A DNA stretch of 15,228 nucleotides from Candidatus Omnitrophota bacterium (GTDB taxonomy: Bacteria; Omnitrophota; Koll11; Zapsychrales; Zapsychraceae). A program made the position numbers and the translations under genes. Under the pieces are notes generated by a model. The model was not told where the DNA came from, searched no databases, and saw nothing but the letters and a program-made list of their open reading frames with translations. The stretch covers positions 1 through 15,228 of the forward strand of contig JAGLMJ010000016.1 in NCBI GenBank assembly GCA_023140095.1, given 5' to 3'. Positions 8,009 to 15,134 of the stretch are shown piece by piece (the first letter of the stretch is position 1; each line of letters starts with the position of its first letter).

Positions 8009-8461
8009 CTATCCCTCGTTTTCGAAATAGCGGTCCAAACTCAGAACGCTCGTACGCTCTTCTTTCCTCATTAAGAAATCTATCACAAAAAGCATGATCG
8101 TGTCAAATATAAGAACCACGTGCAAAGGAACCGAAATAAAATCGCCGAAACAGCCGCATTCAATAATGGAAAGGCCCCGTAAGATCGCCTGAGCCACGAC
8201 AAAAATAAACATCCCCATCACGATCGCCGCCACCCTCAAGGCCCATTTCAGCCAAAGGCCCAAAAGAAGAAAAGCGCCGAGGAAAAGTTCGGCCCACGGC
8301 ATAACATGCGCCGCGGCATTCTCAAGCAAAGGCGGGAACAGTTCATACCCCTGTACAACATACAAAAAGTTCTGATAGGAGCCGATCAGCTTCTCAAATC
8401 CCGAAACAACGAACATGCATCCGACCAGAACTCTTATGATCACAAAAAGATTAGTAGCCAT
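8009..8461 (-). CDS. MauE/DoxX-like membrane protein
   Basis: 150 residues with four predicted membrane helices (about 4-24, 48-70, 75-95 and 112-131). The FxxSGxEKL pattern after helix 1, MPWAELFLG in helix 2 and the CGCFG motif at residues 102-106 are typical of the MauE/DoxX redox-associated membrane family. MauE-like proteins accompany periplasmic thioredoxin-like partners and are thought to pass electrons or help disulfide chemistry; the exact reaction is unproven. The ATG overlaps the end of the DsbA-like gene by 11 bases, with GGAG 5 bases upstream inside that gene, so the two are almost certainly translationally coupled. The C-terminal 18 residues or so are charged and cytoplasmic or periplasmic, depending on topology. 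Confidence 0.85.
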   Translation of the reverse strand: MATNLFVIIRVLVGCMFVVSGFEKLIGSYQNFLYVVQGYELFPPLLENAAAHVMPWAELFLGAFLLLGLWLKWALRVAAIVMGMFIFVVAQAILRGLSIIECGCFGDFISVPLHVVLIFDTIMLFVIDFLMRKEERTSVLSLDRYFENEG

Positions 8462-9077
8462 TTTTCTCCAAAAGTCTCATTATTGCCGCATCTAAAGATT
8501 TCTTTCCGACGACCATTTTTTCATTCACAAAATAGGTCGGCGTACTTTTGACCCCTAATGCTCCCCCCTCTTCCTTATCTTTTTTGATCGCCTCATCTAT
8601 AGTGGGGTCCTTCAAACACGCTTTCAGTTTCTGTTCATCGAGGCCGCTATCGTCGGCGATCTGCGCAAAGACCGGGTCCGCATCGGCGAGCCGTTGCCAA
8701 TTGCTTCGCCGGGCGAGCAACATGTCCTGGAACGGCCAGAATTTTCCCTGCCGCGCCGCGCATTCCGCATACCGGGAACTCAAAAGCCCGTGCCGATGCA
8801 TCTTCAGCGGATAATGCTTAACTTCCACCCGAATCGCTTCCGGATACTTTTCGAACATTTCTTTTAAATAGGCGGCACCGAACGCGCAGGCAGGGCATTG
8901 AAAATCGATAAACTCGACGATCTTGATCGGGGCATCCTTCTTTCCCTTCATTCTGGCATTAGTCGCCGTCGATCCGCCCTTTCTGAACTGTTGGATCAGG
9001 GTTTTCGTCGCGTAAACAGAAGTGACACAAACGAGGATGACCAGAAGCGTAGTTGTTCTTTTAGAAATTTTTTCCAT
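8451..9077 (-). CDS. DsbA-like thiol-disulfide oxidoreductase, membrane-anchored
   Basis: 208 residues from the ATG at 9077. An N-terminal hydrophobic segment (about 9-23) is an anchor or signal. The thioredoxin fold of the DsbA type then carries the active site CPAC at 61-64 in the context FIDFQCPAC, a helical insertion, and the cis-proline loop STPTYFV (Pro180). This matches the periplasmic DsbA/DsbG-like (thioredoxin_4) group. An in-frame TTG at 9089 would add four residues. I prefer the ATG, which has a short GAG about 7 bases upstream, though neither start has a strong ribosome binding site. The gene overlaps the MauE-like gene that follows. The pair probably forms a redox couple: the membrane partner recharges the CPAC protein, which then oxidises or reduces an unknown substrate. 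The MEMO-AMMECR1 fusion is the nearest candidate client. Confidence 0.88.
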   Translation of the reverse strand: MEKISKRTTTLLVILVCVTSVYATKTLIQQFRKGGSTATNARMKGKKDAPIKIVEFIDFQCPACAFGAAYLKEMFEKYPEAIRVEVKHYPLKMHRHGLLSSRYAECAARQGKFWPFQDMLLARRSNWQRLADADPVFAQIADDSGLDEQKLKACLKDPTIDEAIKKDKEEGGALGVKSTPTYFVNEKMVVGKKSLDAAIMRLLEKNGY

Positions 9078-9136
9078 AAGGGAACTCAAATTTATTGTCG
9101 ACTACATTGTTCTTGTTGATATGGACGCTCAAACGA

Positions 9137-9153
9137 CCTCACTTCACGTGAGG
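9137..9153 (-). other. Hairpin across the response-regulator stop codon
   Basis: A 6-bp stem CCTCAC / GTGAGG with a 5-base loop covers the stop codon of the response regulator. The bases after it on the minus strand (TCGTTTGAGC) are not a T-tract, so it is not a standard intrinsic terminator. It could slow degradation or partly separate the glycosylation genes from the DsbA-like genes downstream. Confidence 0.35.
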
Positions 9154-9516
9154 TAAAGCCGCGGCCACGACCTTTTCCGGATCAAACGGCTTGTTGAGAA
9201 ATGCGGCCAGGTTCGGGTTCAGTAACCGGGCGATCTCTTCATCTTCCGGCGAGTTCGTCGCCGTAGACATCACAACGGGCAAGGAGGCTGTTTTAGGGTC
9301 TTGGGCGGCCCTTTTGAGGATCTCCAGTCCGTCAACTTTCGGCAACTGCCAGTCGAGGAACATCAAACAGATATTTTCGTGCTCTTTTTCCAGGATCTCC
9401 AGAGCCTCTTTACCGTCTGAGGCCACAAGAACCTCATTGTCGATACCAGCTTTCTGAAGGCTCGTTATCAGAAGTTTCTGGTCGATCAGGGAGTCGTCAA
9501 CAACAAATATCTTCAT
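9139..9516 (-). CDS. Single-domain (CheY-like) response regulator
   Basis: 125 residues, exactly one receiver domain and no output domain. The acidic pair is Asp7/Asp8 (VVDDS), the phospho-acceptor is Asp55 (FLDWQLP), the switch Thr is Thr85 (MSTAT) and the conserved Lys is Lys109 (NKPF), so the phosphorylation site is complete. Spacing between these residues matches CheY closely. The ATG has a strong AGGAGG 8 bases upstream. The start overlaps the end of the LAB_N gene by 20 bases, so the regulator is embedded in the glycosylation operon. No histidine kinase is in the window; the partner and target are unknown. It may modulate a protein by direct binding, as CheY does, or act within a phosphorelay. 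Confidence 0.92.
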   Translation of the reverse strand: MKIFVVDDSLIDQKLLITSLQKAGIDNEVLVASDGKEALEILEKEHENICLMFLDWQLPKVDGLEILKRAAQDPKTASLPVVMSTATNSPEDEEIARLLNPNLAAFLNKPFDPEKVVAAALPHVK

Positions 9517-9817
9517 CGGAATTCCTCCTATCGGTCGCGGTATTTGAGTTCAACTCTCTTTTTTCCTTCTTATAGATCAGCATTAAATTACGAAAATAGA
9601 CGATCAGCCCCATCGCCTGCCCGACGATAAAGACAGGATCCTTCCTGTAGATCGAATAGATCAAAAGAATCACGCCGCCTGAAATACTAAAATACCAAAA
9701 TATGATCGGAATATGGCTTTCCTGCTTGATCTCCGAACAGATCCACTGGATCACAAACCGAAATCCAAACAATATCTGCCCTGTGAAACCTATAATAAGC
9801 CACATTTTTGTGATCAC
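9497..9817 (-). CDS. LAB_N-domain membrane protein (lipid A biosynthesis N-terminal type)
   Basis: 106 residues, essentially a stand-alone LAB_N domain, the membrane segment otherwise found before some lipid-A-disaccharide synthases. Motifs seen: GFTGQILFGFRFVIQW, SEIKQESHIP, FWYFSISGG, RKDPVFIVGQ and YFRN. About three membrane helices are expected. The start is a GTG at 9817 whose GTGA overlaps the TGA stop of the glycosyltransferase upstream. An AAGGGGG ribosome binding site sits about 5 bases before it, while the in-frame ATG at 9805 has none. Stand-alone LAB_N proteins are repeatedly encoded beside GT2 and ArnT-like genes. Here it may serve as membrane anchor or lipid-carrier handler for the soluble GT2, which lacks membrane helices of its own. 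That role is inference. Confidence 0.87.
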   Translation of the reverse strand: MITKMWLIIGFTGQILFGFRFVIQWICSEIKQESHIPIIFWYFSISGGVILLIYSIYRKDPVFIVGQAMGLIVYFRNLMLIYKKEKRELNSNTATDRRNSDEDICC

Positions 9818-10518
9818 TTTCGCCCCCTTGCTTTAAGTATTTTAAAGAAATCCCCAATGACGCGGAAAATCCTTTTATGGCTATACTTGGTCGCTCCGAA
9901 TTGACGCAAACGATGGTTCGAAACAATTTCCCCAACACGGTATCCCTGAAGCGATAGGCTTAAAGGGATAAAGCGATGCTGCCCTTCCCAATTAAGGGCG
10001 ATTTTATCAATACAATCCCTTTTATAGATCCTTAACGTACAAGAAACATCATGAATGCTCATTCCTGTAAACAGGCGCTGTAGAATATTTCCGGATTTGG
10101 ACAAACCCGCTTTAAGGAGCGTATCTTGACGGGCTTTGCGCCAGCCGCAAACACAGTCATAATTTCCCTCCCTCATCTCTTCCAGCATTTTCGGAATGTC
10201 GGCCGGATCATTCTGAAGGTCAGCGTCCAAAGTCACGGCAACTTCTCCCCGAGAAGCATCTAATCCTGTTCTGAGCCCAAAAGTCTGGCCGCTGCGTTGC
10301 GGCAAATGGATAACACGGACCACCTCCGGAAACTCTTTCACAAACCCGTCCATGATCCCGGCAGACCGGTCACAAGAGCCATCATTGACAAAAACAATCT
10401 CATACGACTGATTTAAAGGCGTCATCACCCGCAAAAGTTCAGAGAAAAGCGGTTTAAGCGATCCTTCCTCATTATGGACAGGAACAATAATACTGTAGTC
10501 AACATTTTGTTCAGGCAT
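9814..10518 (-). CDS. GT2 polyprenyl-phosphate glycosyltransferase (DPM1/ArnC-like)
   Basis: 234 residues, a GT-A fold family 2 glycosyltransferase. Visible motifs are IIVPVHNEE (10-18) and VNDGS (44-48) in the nucleotide-sugar pocket, and DADLQNDP (98-105), which supplies the DxD-type metal site. RFIP (182-185) and HRLRQFGATKYS (202-213) resemble the acceptor-end motifs of dolichyl/undecaprenyl-phosphate transferases. It should transfer a sugar from a nucleotide donor to undecaprenyl phosphate on the cytoplasmic face. Unlike ArnC and GtrB it ends without C-terminal membrane helices, as DPM1-type short enzymes do. Its ATG overlaps the end of the ArnT-like gene by 8 bases and its stop overlaps the GTG of the LAB_N gene, so all three are tightly coupled. 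The sugar transferred cannot be read from sequence. Confidence 0.9.
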   Translation of the reverse strand: MPEQNVDYSIIVPVHNEEGSLKPLFSELLRVMTPLNQSYEIVFVNDGSCDRSAGIMDGFVKEFPEVVRVIHLPQRSGQTFGLRTGLDASRGEVAVTLDADLQNDPADIPKMLEEMREGNYDCVCGWRKARQDTLLKAGLSKSGNILQRLFTGMSIHDVSCTLRIYKRDCIDKIALNWEGQHRFIPLSLSLQGYRVGEIVSNHRLRQFGATKYSHKRIFRVIGDFFKILKARGRK

Positions 10519-12295
10519 TAGGGCTCTTTCGAATGAGAATAATCTTTTCCTTTAAATAATCCCGGACCGTCGTTTGATCTAATTTCAACAAGGCGGCAAA
10601 AAACCCTCCATCAATGCTCATCCGTCGCCGGAAAATATGATCTTCCCGGACGATCTCAAGAGATCCGGAAGAAGAGTTCTTTAGAAAATGATCGAAATCC
10701 TTTTCCGTGATCAGGCAATAGACCTTTTTGTCCGTAGCAAAAAGCTGATCCAGCTTGGCCCGGGTCTCGTCTTCTTCGCTGCCGGCAGCTTTCACCACTC
10801 TTTGATCAAAATAGACCTGAAACTCTTTCTCATGAATATCGTGGCTTCCGACCCCGATCACCGCTTCATGAACAGCGCCCGCTTTTAATTCCTCATTGAC
10901 CACAACCGCAAACTTCTGCAACGTCGCATGCGTCGTAACGCCGGCCCGCTCTAAAAGAGAGGATTGAGCGAAAACGAACAGCATAAACACGCCTAACATC
11001 AACGGCGAGGTCATCGGCCTGAGGCTTTTATGGATCTCCCTGACCACAGCAATATAGGCCGCCGCTAAAACAACCAACCACCATTTCGTCCCACCCGCCA
11101 AAAAGACGGACAGAAAGCCGAACGCTAAACACGCAACGGTCAGAATAAAAACCGGCACATATTTTTGCAGAAATAAGGTGACTTTTCCAATCAATATTTC
11201 ATTATTAACCTTCTCGAGAAAAAAGTAGCTTACAAGAAGGGCGAACGGGCTCGTCAGAACAAGCATATAATGGTTGATGGAGAAATACATCGTTGAGAAA
11301 AAGAAAAAAACAACAAAAAACCAGGCGAGCATCAACCTCAACCCTTCACTCTTCCCTTGAGCCGATCGGACGCGGATAAACGCCAAAGGAACCGCTCCGA
11401 TCAAAAAAATACACCACGGAGCAAAGTAAGACCCGATGACATTAAGGTAGAATAGGCAATGGTCAAAGAACGTTGATGCCATTTTCAAAAAAAGATTGCC
11501 GCCTCCGGCATTGACCAGCCGGTTCTTTGTTTCATCGACGAGCATATAATTCAGGTACTCTTGGCCATGCACCTGGATCATGTAGAAAAACCATGGGCAC
11601 ATAATGAAAGCCATGATCCATAGGCCCCGCCCAAACCGCATTTTGCCCAGCAGTTTTGGTTTGCGGGCCCAAAAACAATATAAAACAACCGTCACGATCG
11701 GAACGATCAACGCCGCAAAACCCTTGATCATAAAACCTAAGGCGCATGAAACAAAAAATAAAATATCCCATCTTGCTGATGTTGATTTTTCCTTTGATTC
11801 CCCAAAAGTCCCGGAAGAACCCTGCATGAACCGGATCGCGCAATAGAGAGCCCAAACGATAAAGAAATTTAACGGCATATCCGGCACGGCATTTTTGGCA
11901 TGCCGGAAAAATAATGGCACGGTCATCAATATAACCGCACCTAATGAAGCTACCCTTCGATTAAAAAGAGTTTTACCGATCAACCACGTGACACATACCG
12001 TTAAACCGGCAAAAATAACCGCAACGAACCGTGCCGCGAACCAATTGACGCCAAATATCTTATAGGAGAGTAAAACCAGCCAGTAATACAGGATCGGCTT
12101 CTGGAACCTGTTCTCTCCAAAATATGTGGGCGAAAGGATATCGCCGGTCTTCACCATTTCCTGAGTGCTTTGAAAATAGAAGATCTCATCATCCCTATAT
12201 TCCAGGCCATGAACGCTCAGGCCCCTCGTAAAAACAAAAATGCTCAGAAGGGAAATGAGAATGCAAATAATAGTATCTGTGCGAGACTGAAACAT
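10511..12295 (-). CDS. ArnT-like GT39 lipid-linked glycosyltransferase
   Basis: 594 residues with about a dozen hydrophobic helices, then a C-terminal soluble region from about residue 455. The first periplasmic loop carries RDDEIFY (34-40), matching the catalytic acidic motif of ArnT/PMT-type enzymes, and NRFQKPILYYW (62-72), matching the family's KPPL-YW motif. An acidic residue in PDMPL (138-142) is also typical. Such enzymes use polyprenyl-phosphate sugars made by a GT2 partner and transfer the sugar on the periplasmic side, classically to lipid A. The GT2 gene follows with an 8-base overlap, supporting a donor-maker/user pair. The acceptor here is unproven: lipid A, a glycan or a protein are all possible. 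No good ribosome binding site is visible before the ATG; the SPOR gene ends 55 bases upstream. Confidence 0.88.
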   Translation of the reverse strand: MFQSRTDTIICILISLLSIFVFTRGLSVHGLEYRDDEIFYFQSTQEMVKTGDILSPTYFGENRFQKPILYYWLVLLSYKIFGVNWFAARFVAVIFAGLTVCVTWLIGKTLFNRRVASLGAVILMTVPLFFRHAKNAVPDMPLNFFIVWALYCAIRFMQGSSGTFGESKEKSTSARWDILFFVSCALGFMIKGFAALIVPIVTVVLYCFWARKPKLLGKMRFGRGLWIMAFIMCPWFFYMIQVHGQEYLNYMLVDETKNRLVNAGGGNLFLKMASTFFDHCLFYLNVIGSYFAPWCIFLIGAVPLAFIRVRSAQGKSEGLRLMLAWFFVVFFFFSTMYFSINHYMLVLTSPFALLVSYFFLEKVNNEILIGKVTLFLQKYVPVFILTVACLAFGFLSVFLAGGTKWWLVVLAAAYIAVVREIHKSLRPMTSPLMLGVFMLFVFAQSSLLERAGVTTHATLQKFAVVVNEELKAGAVHEAVIGVGSHDIHEKEFQVYFDQRVVKAAGSEEDETRAKLDQLFATDKKVYCLITEKDFDHFLKNSSSGSLEIVREDHIFRRRMSIDGGFFAALLKLDQTTVRDYLKEKIILIRKSPNA

Positions 12296-12350
12296 GAACG
12301 GTAAAATGCGGACCTTGAATCTCTTTTAATTAACAGGAATTCTCTGGAAG

Positions 12351-12986
12351 CTATTTCGTCCTTTTGGGAGATATAATAAAACTGCTGTCGTAATTTTGCT
12401 TGATGTCATTCAAGCTTACTTCAGCTTCATTACGCCCATTAAACTGCCCGGCGTAAATTCGATACCAAACTCCTTTGGACCCAAGATCACGTGAAGCGAT
12501 ATAGGCAGACGGTACTTTCGTGCGGATATTTCCTAAGGCATCTTCAGCGCGTTTTTTATCCTTGAACGATGCGATCTGTATCGTATAGGAAGATAATCCT
12601 TTAGCCGGCTCAGGCGCCAACGCAACTAAAGTTTGCGTCGTTGTTTCCTTCGACGCTACAGTTTGAGTTTGCAGGGAAGCTGCCTGTATCTCCTCGGGCG
12701 CGTTTGAAACAATCGTCTCCTCGACAAACTCATACTCGACATTGACAGGAAATACTTCTTCATCAGGAAATATTTCGCTTAGAGGAACAGCATCCCTGCC
12801 TTCTTGATAATTAAAAACAACAAACACCGTCACGACAGCAACAATAAAACCCCAGGTCAACCATGATTTGCGCATCTTTCCCCCCATTGTATAATTGTTC
12901 GAAAATGTATTACTTTCTCTCATCGGAGAAACAATACGAGATCTTTCCTCTTCAGCCTTTTCCAGGGCATCTGCTATTTTACTCAT
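12351..12986 (-). CDS. SPOR-domain single-pass membrane protein
   Basis: 211 residues. A short cytoplasmic N-terminus (MSKIADALEKAEEERSR) precedes one membrane helix at about 42-59. An acidic, low-complexity periplasmic linker leads to a C-terminal SPOR domain (133-206: YTIQIASFKDKKRAEDAL, then WYRIYAGQF). SPOR domains bind glycan strands stripped of stem peptides and bring proteins to division sites or cell-wall remodelling zones. The N-terminal motif resembles the opening of some exopolysaccharide-associated (exosortase-linked) proteins in other bacteria, an observation from memory only. A promoter (13043-13070) lies just upstream. A GAGGGA sits about 9 bases before the ATG, a little farther than ideal. 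The ArnT-like gene follows after 55 bases, so it is probably the first gene of the long operon. Confidence 0.88.
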   Translation of the reverse strand: MSKIADALEKAEEERSRIVSPMRESNTFSNNYTMGGKMRKSWLTWGFIVAVVTVFVVFNYQEGRDAVPLSEIFPDEEVFPVNVEYEFVEETIVSNAPEEIQAASLQTQTVASKETTTQTLVALAPEPAKGLSSYTIQIASFKDKKRAEDALGNIRTKVPSAYIASRDLGSKGVWYRIYAGQFNGRNEAEVSLNDIKQNYDSSFIISPKRTK

Positions 12987-13042
12987 CTCTACAATCCCTC
13001 ATGATATATTATGAAAAGAGTTTATCCGGAAGCTATGGATTT

Positions 13043-13070
13043 ATTATATCATTCGTAGCGGTTGATTCAA
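13043..13070 (-). promoter_or_regulatory. Sigma70-like promoter for the SPOR-led operon
   Basis: On the minus strand a -35 TTGAAT (13065-13070) and a consensus -10 TATAAT (13043-13048) are 16 bases apart. The -35 box lies inside a 13-base inverted repeat GGTTG-AAT-CAACC (13060-13072), a possible operator. Transcription would start near 13036, giving a leader of about 50 bases before the SPOR gene. Confidence 0.6.
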
Positions 13071-13072
13071 CC

Positions 13073-13098
13073 AAACAACACAAAAATTCTTTGTTGTT
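13073..13098 (-). other. Hairpin after the propeller gene
   Basis: Just after the propeller stop codon the minus strand carries AAACAAC and, 12-13 bases later, GTTGTTT, with CAAAG/TTTG pairing inside and a small bulge. It is followed by GGTTGAATC rather than a T-run, so it is at best an imperfect terminator. It abuts the inverted repeat that holds the next promoter. Confidence 0.3.
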
Positions 13099-14349
13099 TT
13101 AGGAAGCCCTTTCGTGCCATCCGAACGTATGGCCCCTCGCGTGAACCAATATGCCGATCTTACCGGTAGACGGCTCAAGGATAAGAACCCCCCAATACCG
13201 GTGTTCCATGATCACATAGCGACCACCCGGAACCCAACGGATATGATCAATAACTAAGTCTCCCCCTTTATATTGGTAGCGCGGAATATCCGCAGCGCGC
13301 GGTTCACGAGGGATCTTATATAGCCGTTTGCGAAACCATTTTAAACTCACAAAATAGAGATAGTCATTCTTGTCGATCCCTAATGAAGCGCCCTTCTCTG
13401 AAACTAGATCGTTCTCTCTCCCCTGGCCTCCGAAGGAAAGCTTATCCCCGCTTAAAAACAGATCGATACCCCTCAAATTTAAATTTTCGATAGGAACGGA
13501 TGCATCCTTAAAAGGAATGCGCACGATCAGTTCAGGAATAAGGGTCGCTAAAGGGATACGGAAAACCGTCACTTCATAAGCGGACACATCACGAGACGGA
13601 TCTTTTGCCTCGTGATACAAATAGTAGAGATGATCACTTTGCTTATCCCAATAAAGCGAGGAAATACGCCGCGCCGGGCTTTTAACCATTCTTTTCTTTT
13701 TTTCCTGAAGATCGTAAAGATAGACGCTGTCTTGCGTGGAAAACTTGGACCACCGGGCTATTTCGTAAACAAATTTCTGACTGTCAGGGGCCCATTGAAT
13801 ACCGCCGATACTCCCTTTTACAGACCCACTCTCCTCCTGCTTCTTTCCATCAGCCATTCCCTTTAATGTATCGATATATTCTGTTTGTTTTGTCTCTCTG
13901 TTGACAAGAAACAGGTCTTTTTGTGTCAGAATAACCAGATGCTTTCCATTAGGAGAAAAATGATATTTTTTGACAGGATCGCTGCCAGAGAAGACATTCT
14001 CGCTGTCCCGGTCATTGATCTTGATCGACCGCAAAGCGGAACCGTCGATGAAATAAACCCTTGTACCATCCTTGATCCACCGCGTAGTGGGTAACACATG
14101 TTGCTCTAAACGCAGTTCAGGAGCGGGCCTCTCATAATTCTCCCAATAGACATACCCGAGTAACATAAACAGCGCGCATTGCCCGGCAATGACAACAATG
14201 TATAAAGTCCCTTTAAAAGCCGTATAGAGGACTTTCAAAAGGTCGATTTCCCTTAACTTTAAAACGATCAAAACAGCCACAAACGAAACAAATATGGCCC
14301 CGTTAATCGCGATCAACAGTTCAAAATGATCGCTTAAGAAACTAACCAT
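13099..14349 (-). CDS. Membrane-anchored beta-propeller (TolB/WD40-like) protein
   Basis: 416 residues; no named family recognised. Two hydrophobic helices at about 11-31 and 46-67 anchor it. The remainder, about 88-410, shows propeller-blade strands. Examples are YHFSPNGKHLVILTQKDLFLV (near 129-149), IQWAPDSQKFVYEI (near 184-197) followed by VYLYDLQEKKKR, and SLYWDKQSDHLYYLYHE. The last blade is HIRWVPGGRYVIMEHRYWGVLIL. The xxSPDGK-like turn before each strand pair is the TolB-type signature. The soluble part probably faces the periplasm and binds a partner protein or glycan; no catalytic site was found. It is transcribed from a strong promoter at 14429-14457 and is separated from lexA by lexA's terminator. 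AGG lies directly against the ATG, too close for a good ribosome binding site, so the start is less certain than the frame. Confidence 0.8.
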   Translation of the reverse strand: MVSFLSDHFELLIAINGAIFVSFVAVLIVLKLREIDLLKVLYTAFKGTLYIVVIAGQCALFMLLGYVYWENYERPAPELRLEQHVLPTTRWIKDGTRVYFIDGSALRSIKINDRDSENVFSGSDPVKKYHFSPNGKHLVILTQKDLFLVNRETKQTEYIDTLKGMADGKKQEESGSVKGSIGGIQWAPDSQKFVYEIARWSKFSTQDSVYLYDLQEKKKRMVKSPARRISSLYWDKQSDHLYYLYHEAKDPSRDVSAYEVTVFRIPLATLIPELIVRIPFKDASVPIENLNLRGIDLFLSGDKLSFGGQGRENDLVSEKGASLGIDKNDYLYFVSLKWFRKRLYKIPREPRAADIPRYQYKGGDLVIDHIRWVPGGRYVIMEHRYWGVLILEPSTGKIGILVHARGHTFGWHERAS

Positions 14350-14428
14350 CCTGTTAAAAAATGTCTATTCCATAACAACTCTTCCTTAAATTCCCGATTC
14401 AATTTTCAAAAACTATGAAGCGTGTACT

Positions 14429-14457
14429 ATATTAAGGGCAAATATCAGCAAAGTCAA
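14429..14457 (-). promoter_or_regulatory. Sigma70-like promoter for the propeller gene
   Basis: On the minus strand TTGACT (14452-14457) and TAATAT (14429-14434) are exactly 17 bases apart, close to consensus. It begins 14 bases downstream of the lexA terminator T-run. The transcript would start near 14422 with a leader of about 70 bases. Confidence 0.7.
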
Positions 14458-14470
14458 TGAATGCGTGGAC

Positions 14471-14496
14471 AAAAAAAGCCGGAACACAGTTCCGGC
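14471..14496 (-). terminator. Intrinsic terminator of lexA
   Basis: On the minus strand a perfect 8-bp GC-rich stem GCCGGAAC / GTTCCGGC with a 3-base loop is followed by seven T. It lies 28 bases after the lexA stop codon and marks lexA as a single-gene transcript. Confidence 0.93.
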
Positions 14497-14524
14497 CCTT
14501 ACATTCATCGATTTTTCAACAAAA

Positions 14525-15127
14525 TTACTGAAATTTCCTAACGACGCTGATGACCTTCCCAATAATCGAGACGTTTTGATCAACCGGGATCGGGTCATAG
14601 TTAGTGTTGGCCGGTTCAAGGTAATAATCGTCTCCGCGACGCTGTAAACTTTTCACCGTCGCCTCATCCTCGATCAGGGCAACGATCGTCTCGCCTGTCT
14701 GGGCCATATTCTGCTTTTTCACCAAAACCAGATCATCAGGCATAATACCAACGCCAATCATACTATCTCCCCTGACGCGCAGGGCAAAAGTGCTATCATC
14801 GGAAAAAACCAGACTGTCCAGATTAAGATACCCTTCGATCTCTTCAACGGCAAGGGTCGGCAACCCCGCCTGAACCTTCCCCAAAATAGGAATCGAGAAC
14901 ACATTTTCGCGGATCAGCTCAATAGCGCGGGATTTATTGGCCGCAATCTTGATGTAACCCTTATTAACTAAGGCTTTTAGATAATCCCTGACAGTTCCGG
15001 TCGATGAAAAATGAAAATGACGGGCAATTTCCCTTACAGTCGGCGGAAGATGATCCGTCTTAATCATCTCGTAAATGAACTTCAGGACGTTTCTTTGCTT
15101 AGATGTCAATTTTTGTTTTTCTACCAT
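14525..15127 (-). CDS. lexA: LexA SOS-response repressor
   Basis: 200 residues from the ATG at 15127. The N-terminal winged helix-turn-helix (about 7-70) includes LTSKQRNVLKFI, PPTVREIARHF and TVRDYLKALVNKGYI. The self-cleavage site Ala87-Gly88 sits in KVQAGLP. The catalytic dyad is Ser122 (GDSM) and Lys159 (ATVKSL). All three are shifted by three residues from E. coli LexA (84/85, 119, 156), so the protein should be cleaved normally when RecA is active on single-stranded DNA. An upstream in-frame ATG at 15166 is rejected because it lies upstream of the -35 box and so outside the expected transcript. No ribosome binding site precedes 15127, and the predicted transcript start coincides with it. 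The gene has its own promoter, candidate operator and terminator. Function is very well supported. Confidence 0.96.
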   Translation of the reverse strand: MVEKQKLTSKQRNVLKFIYEMIKTDHLPPTVREIARHFHFSSTGTVRDYLKALVNKGYIKIAANKSRAIELIRENVFSIPILGKVQAGLPTLAVEEIEGYLNLDSLVFSDDSTFALRVRGDSMIGVGIMPDDLVLVKKQNMAQTGETIVALIEDEATVKSLQRRGDDYYLEPANTNYDPIPVDQNVSIIGKVISVVRKFQ

Positions 15128-15134
15128 GATGCTT

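Noticed and set aside
9078..9089. TTG start for the DsbA-like gene at 9089
   Set aside because: No ribosome binding site supports it and it adds only four residues before an ATG that gives a normal signal/anchor segment. It cannot be fully excluded.
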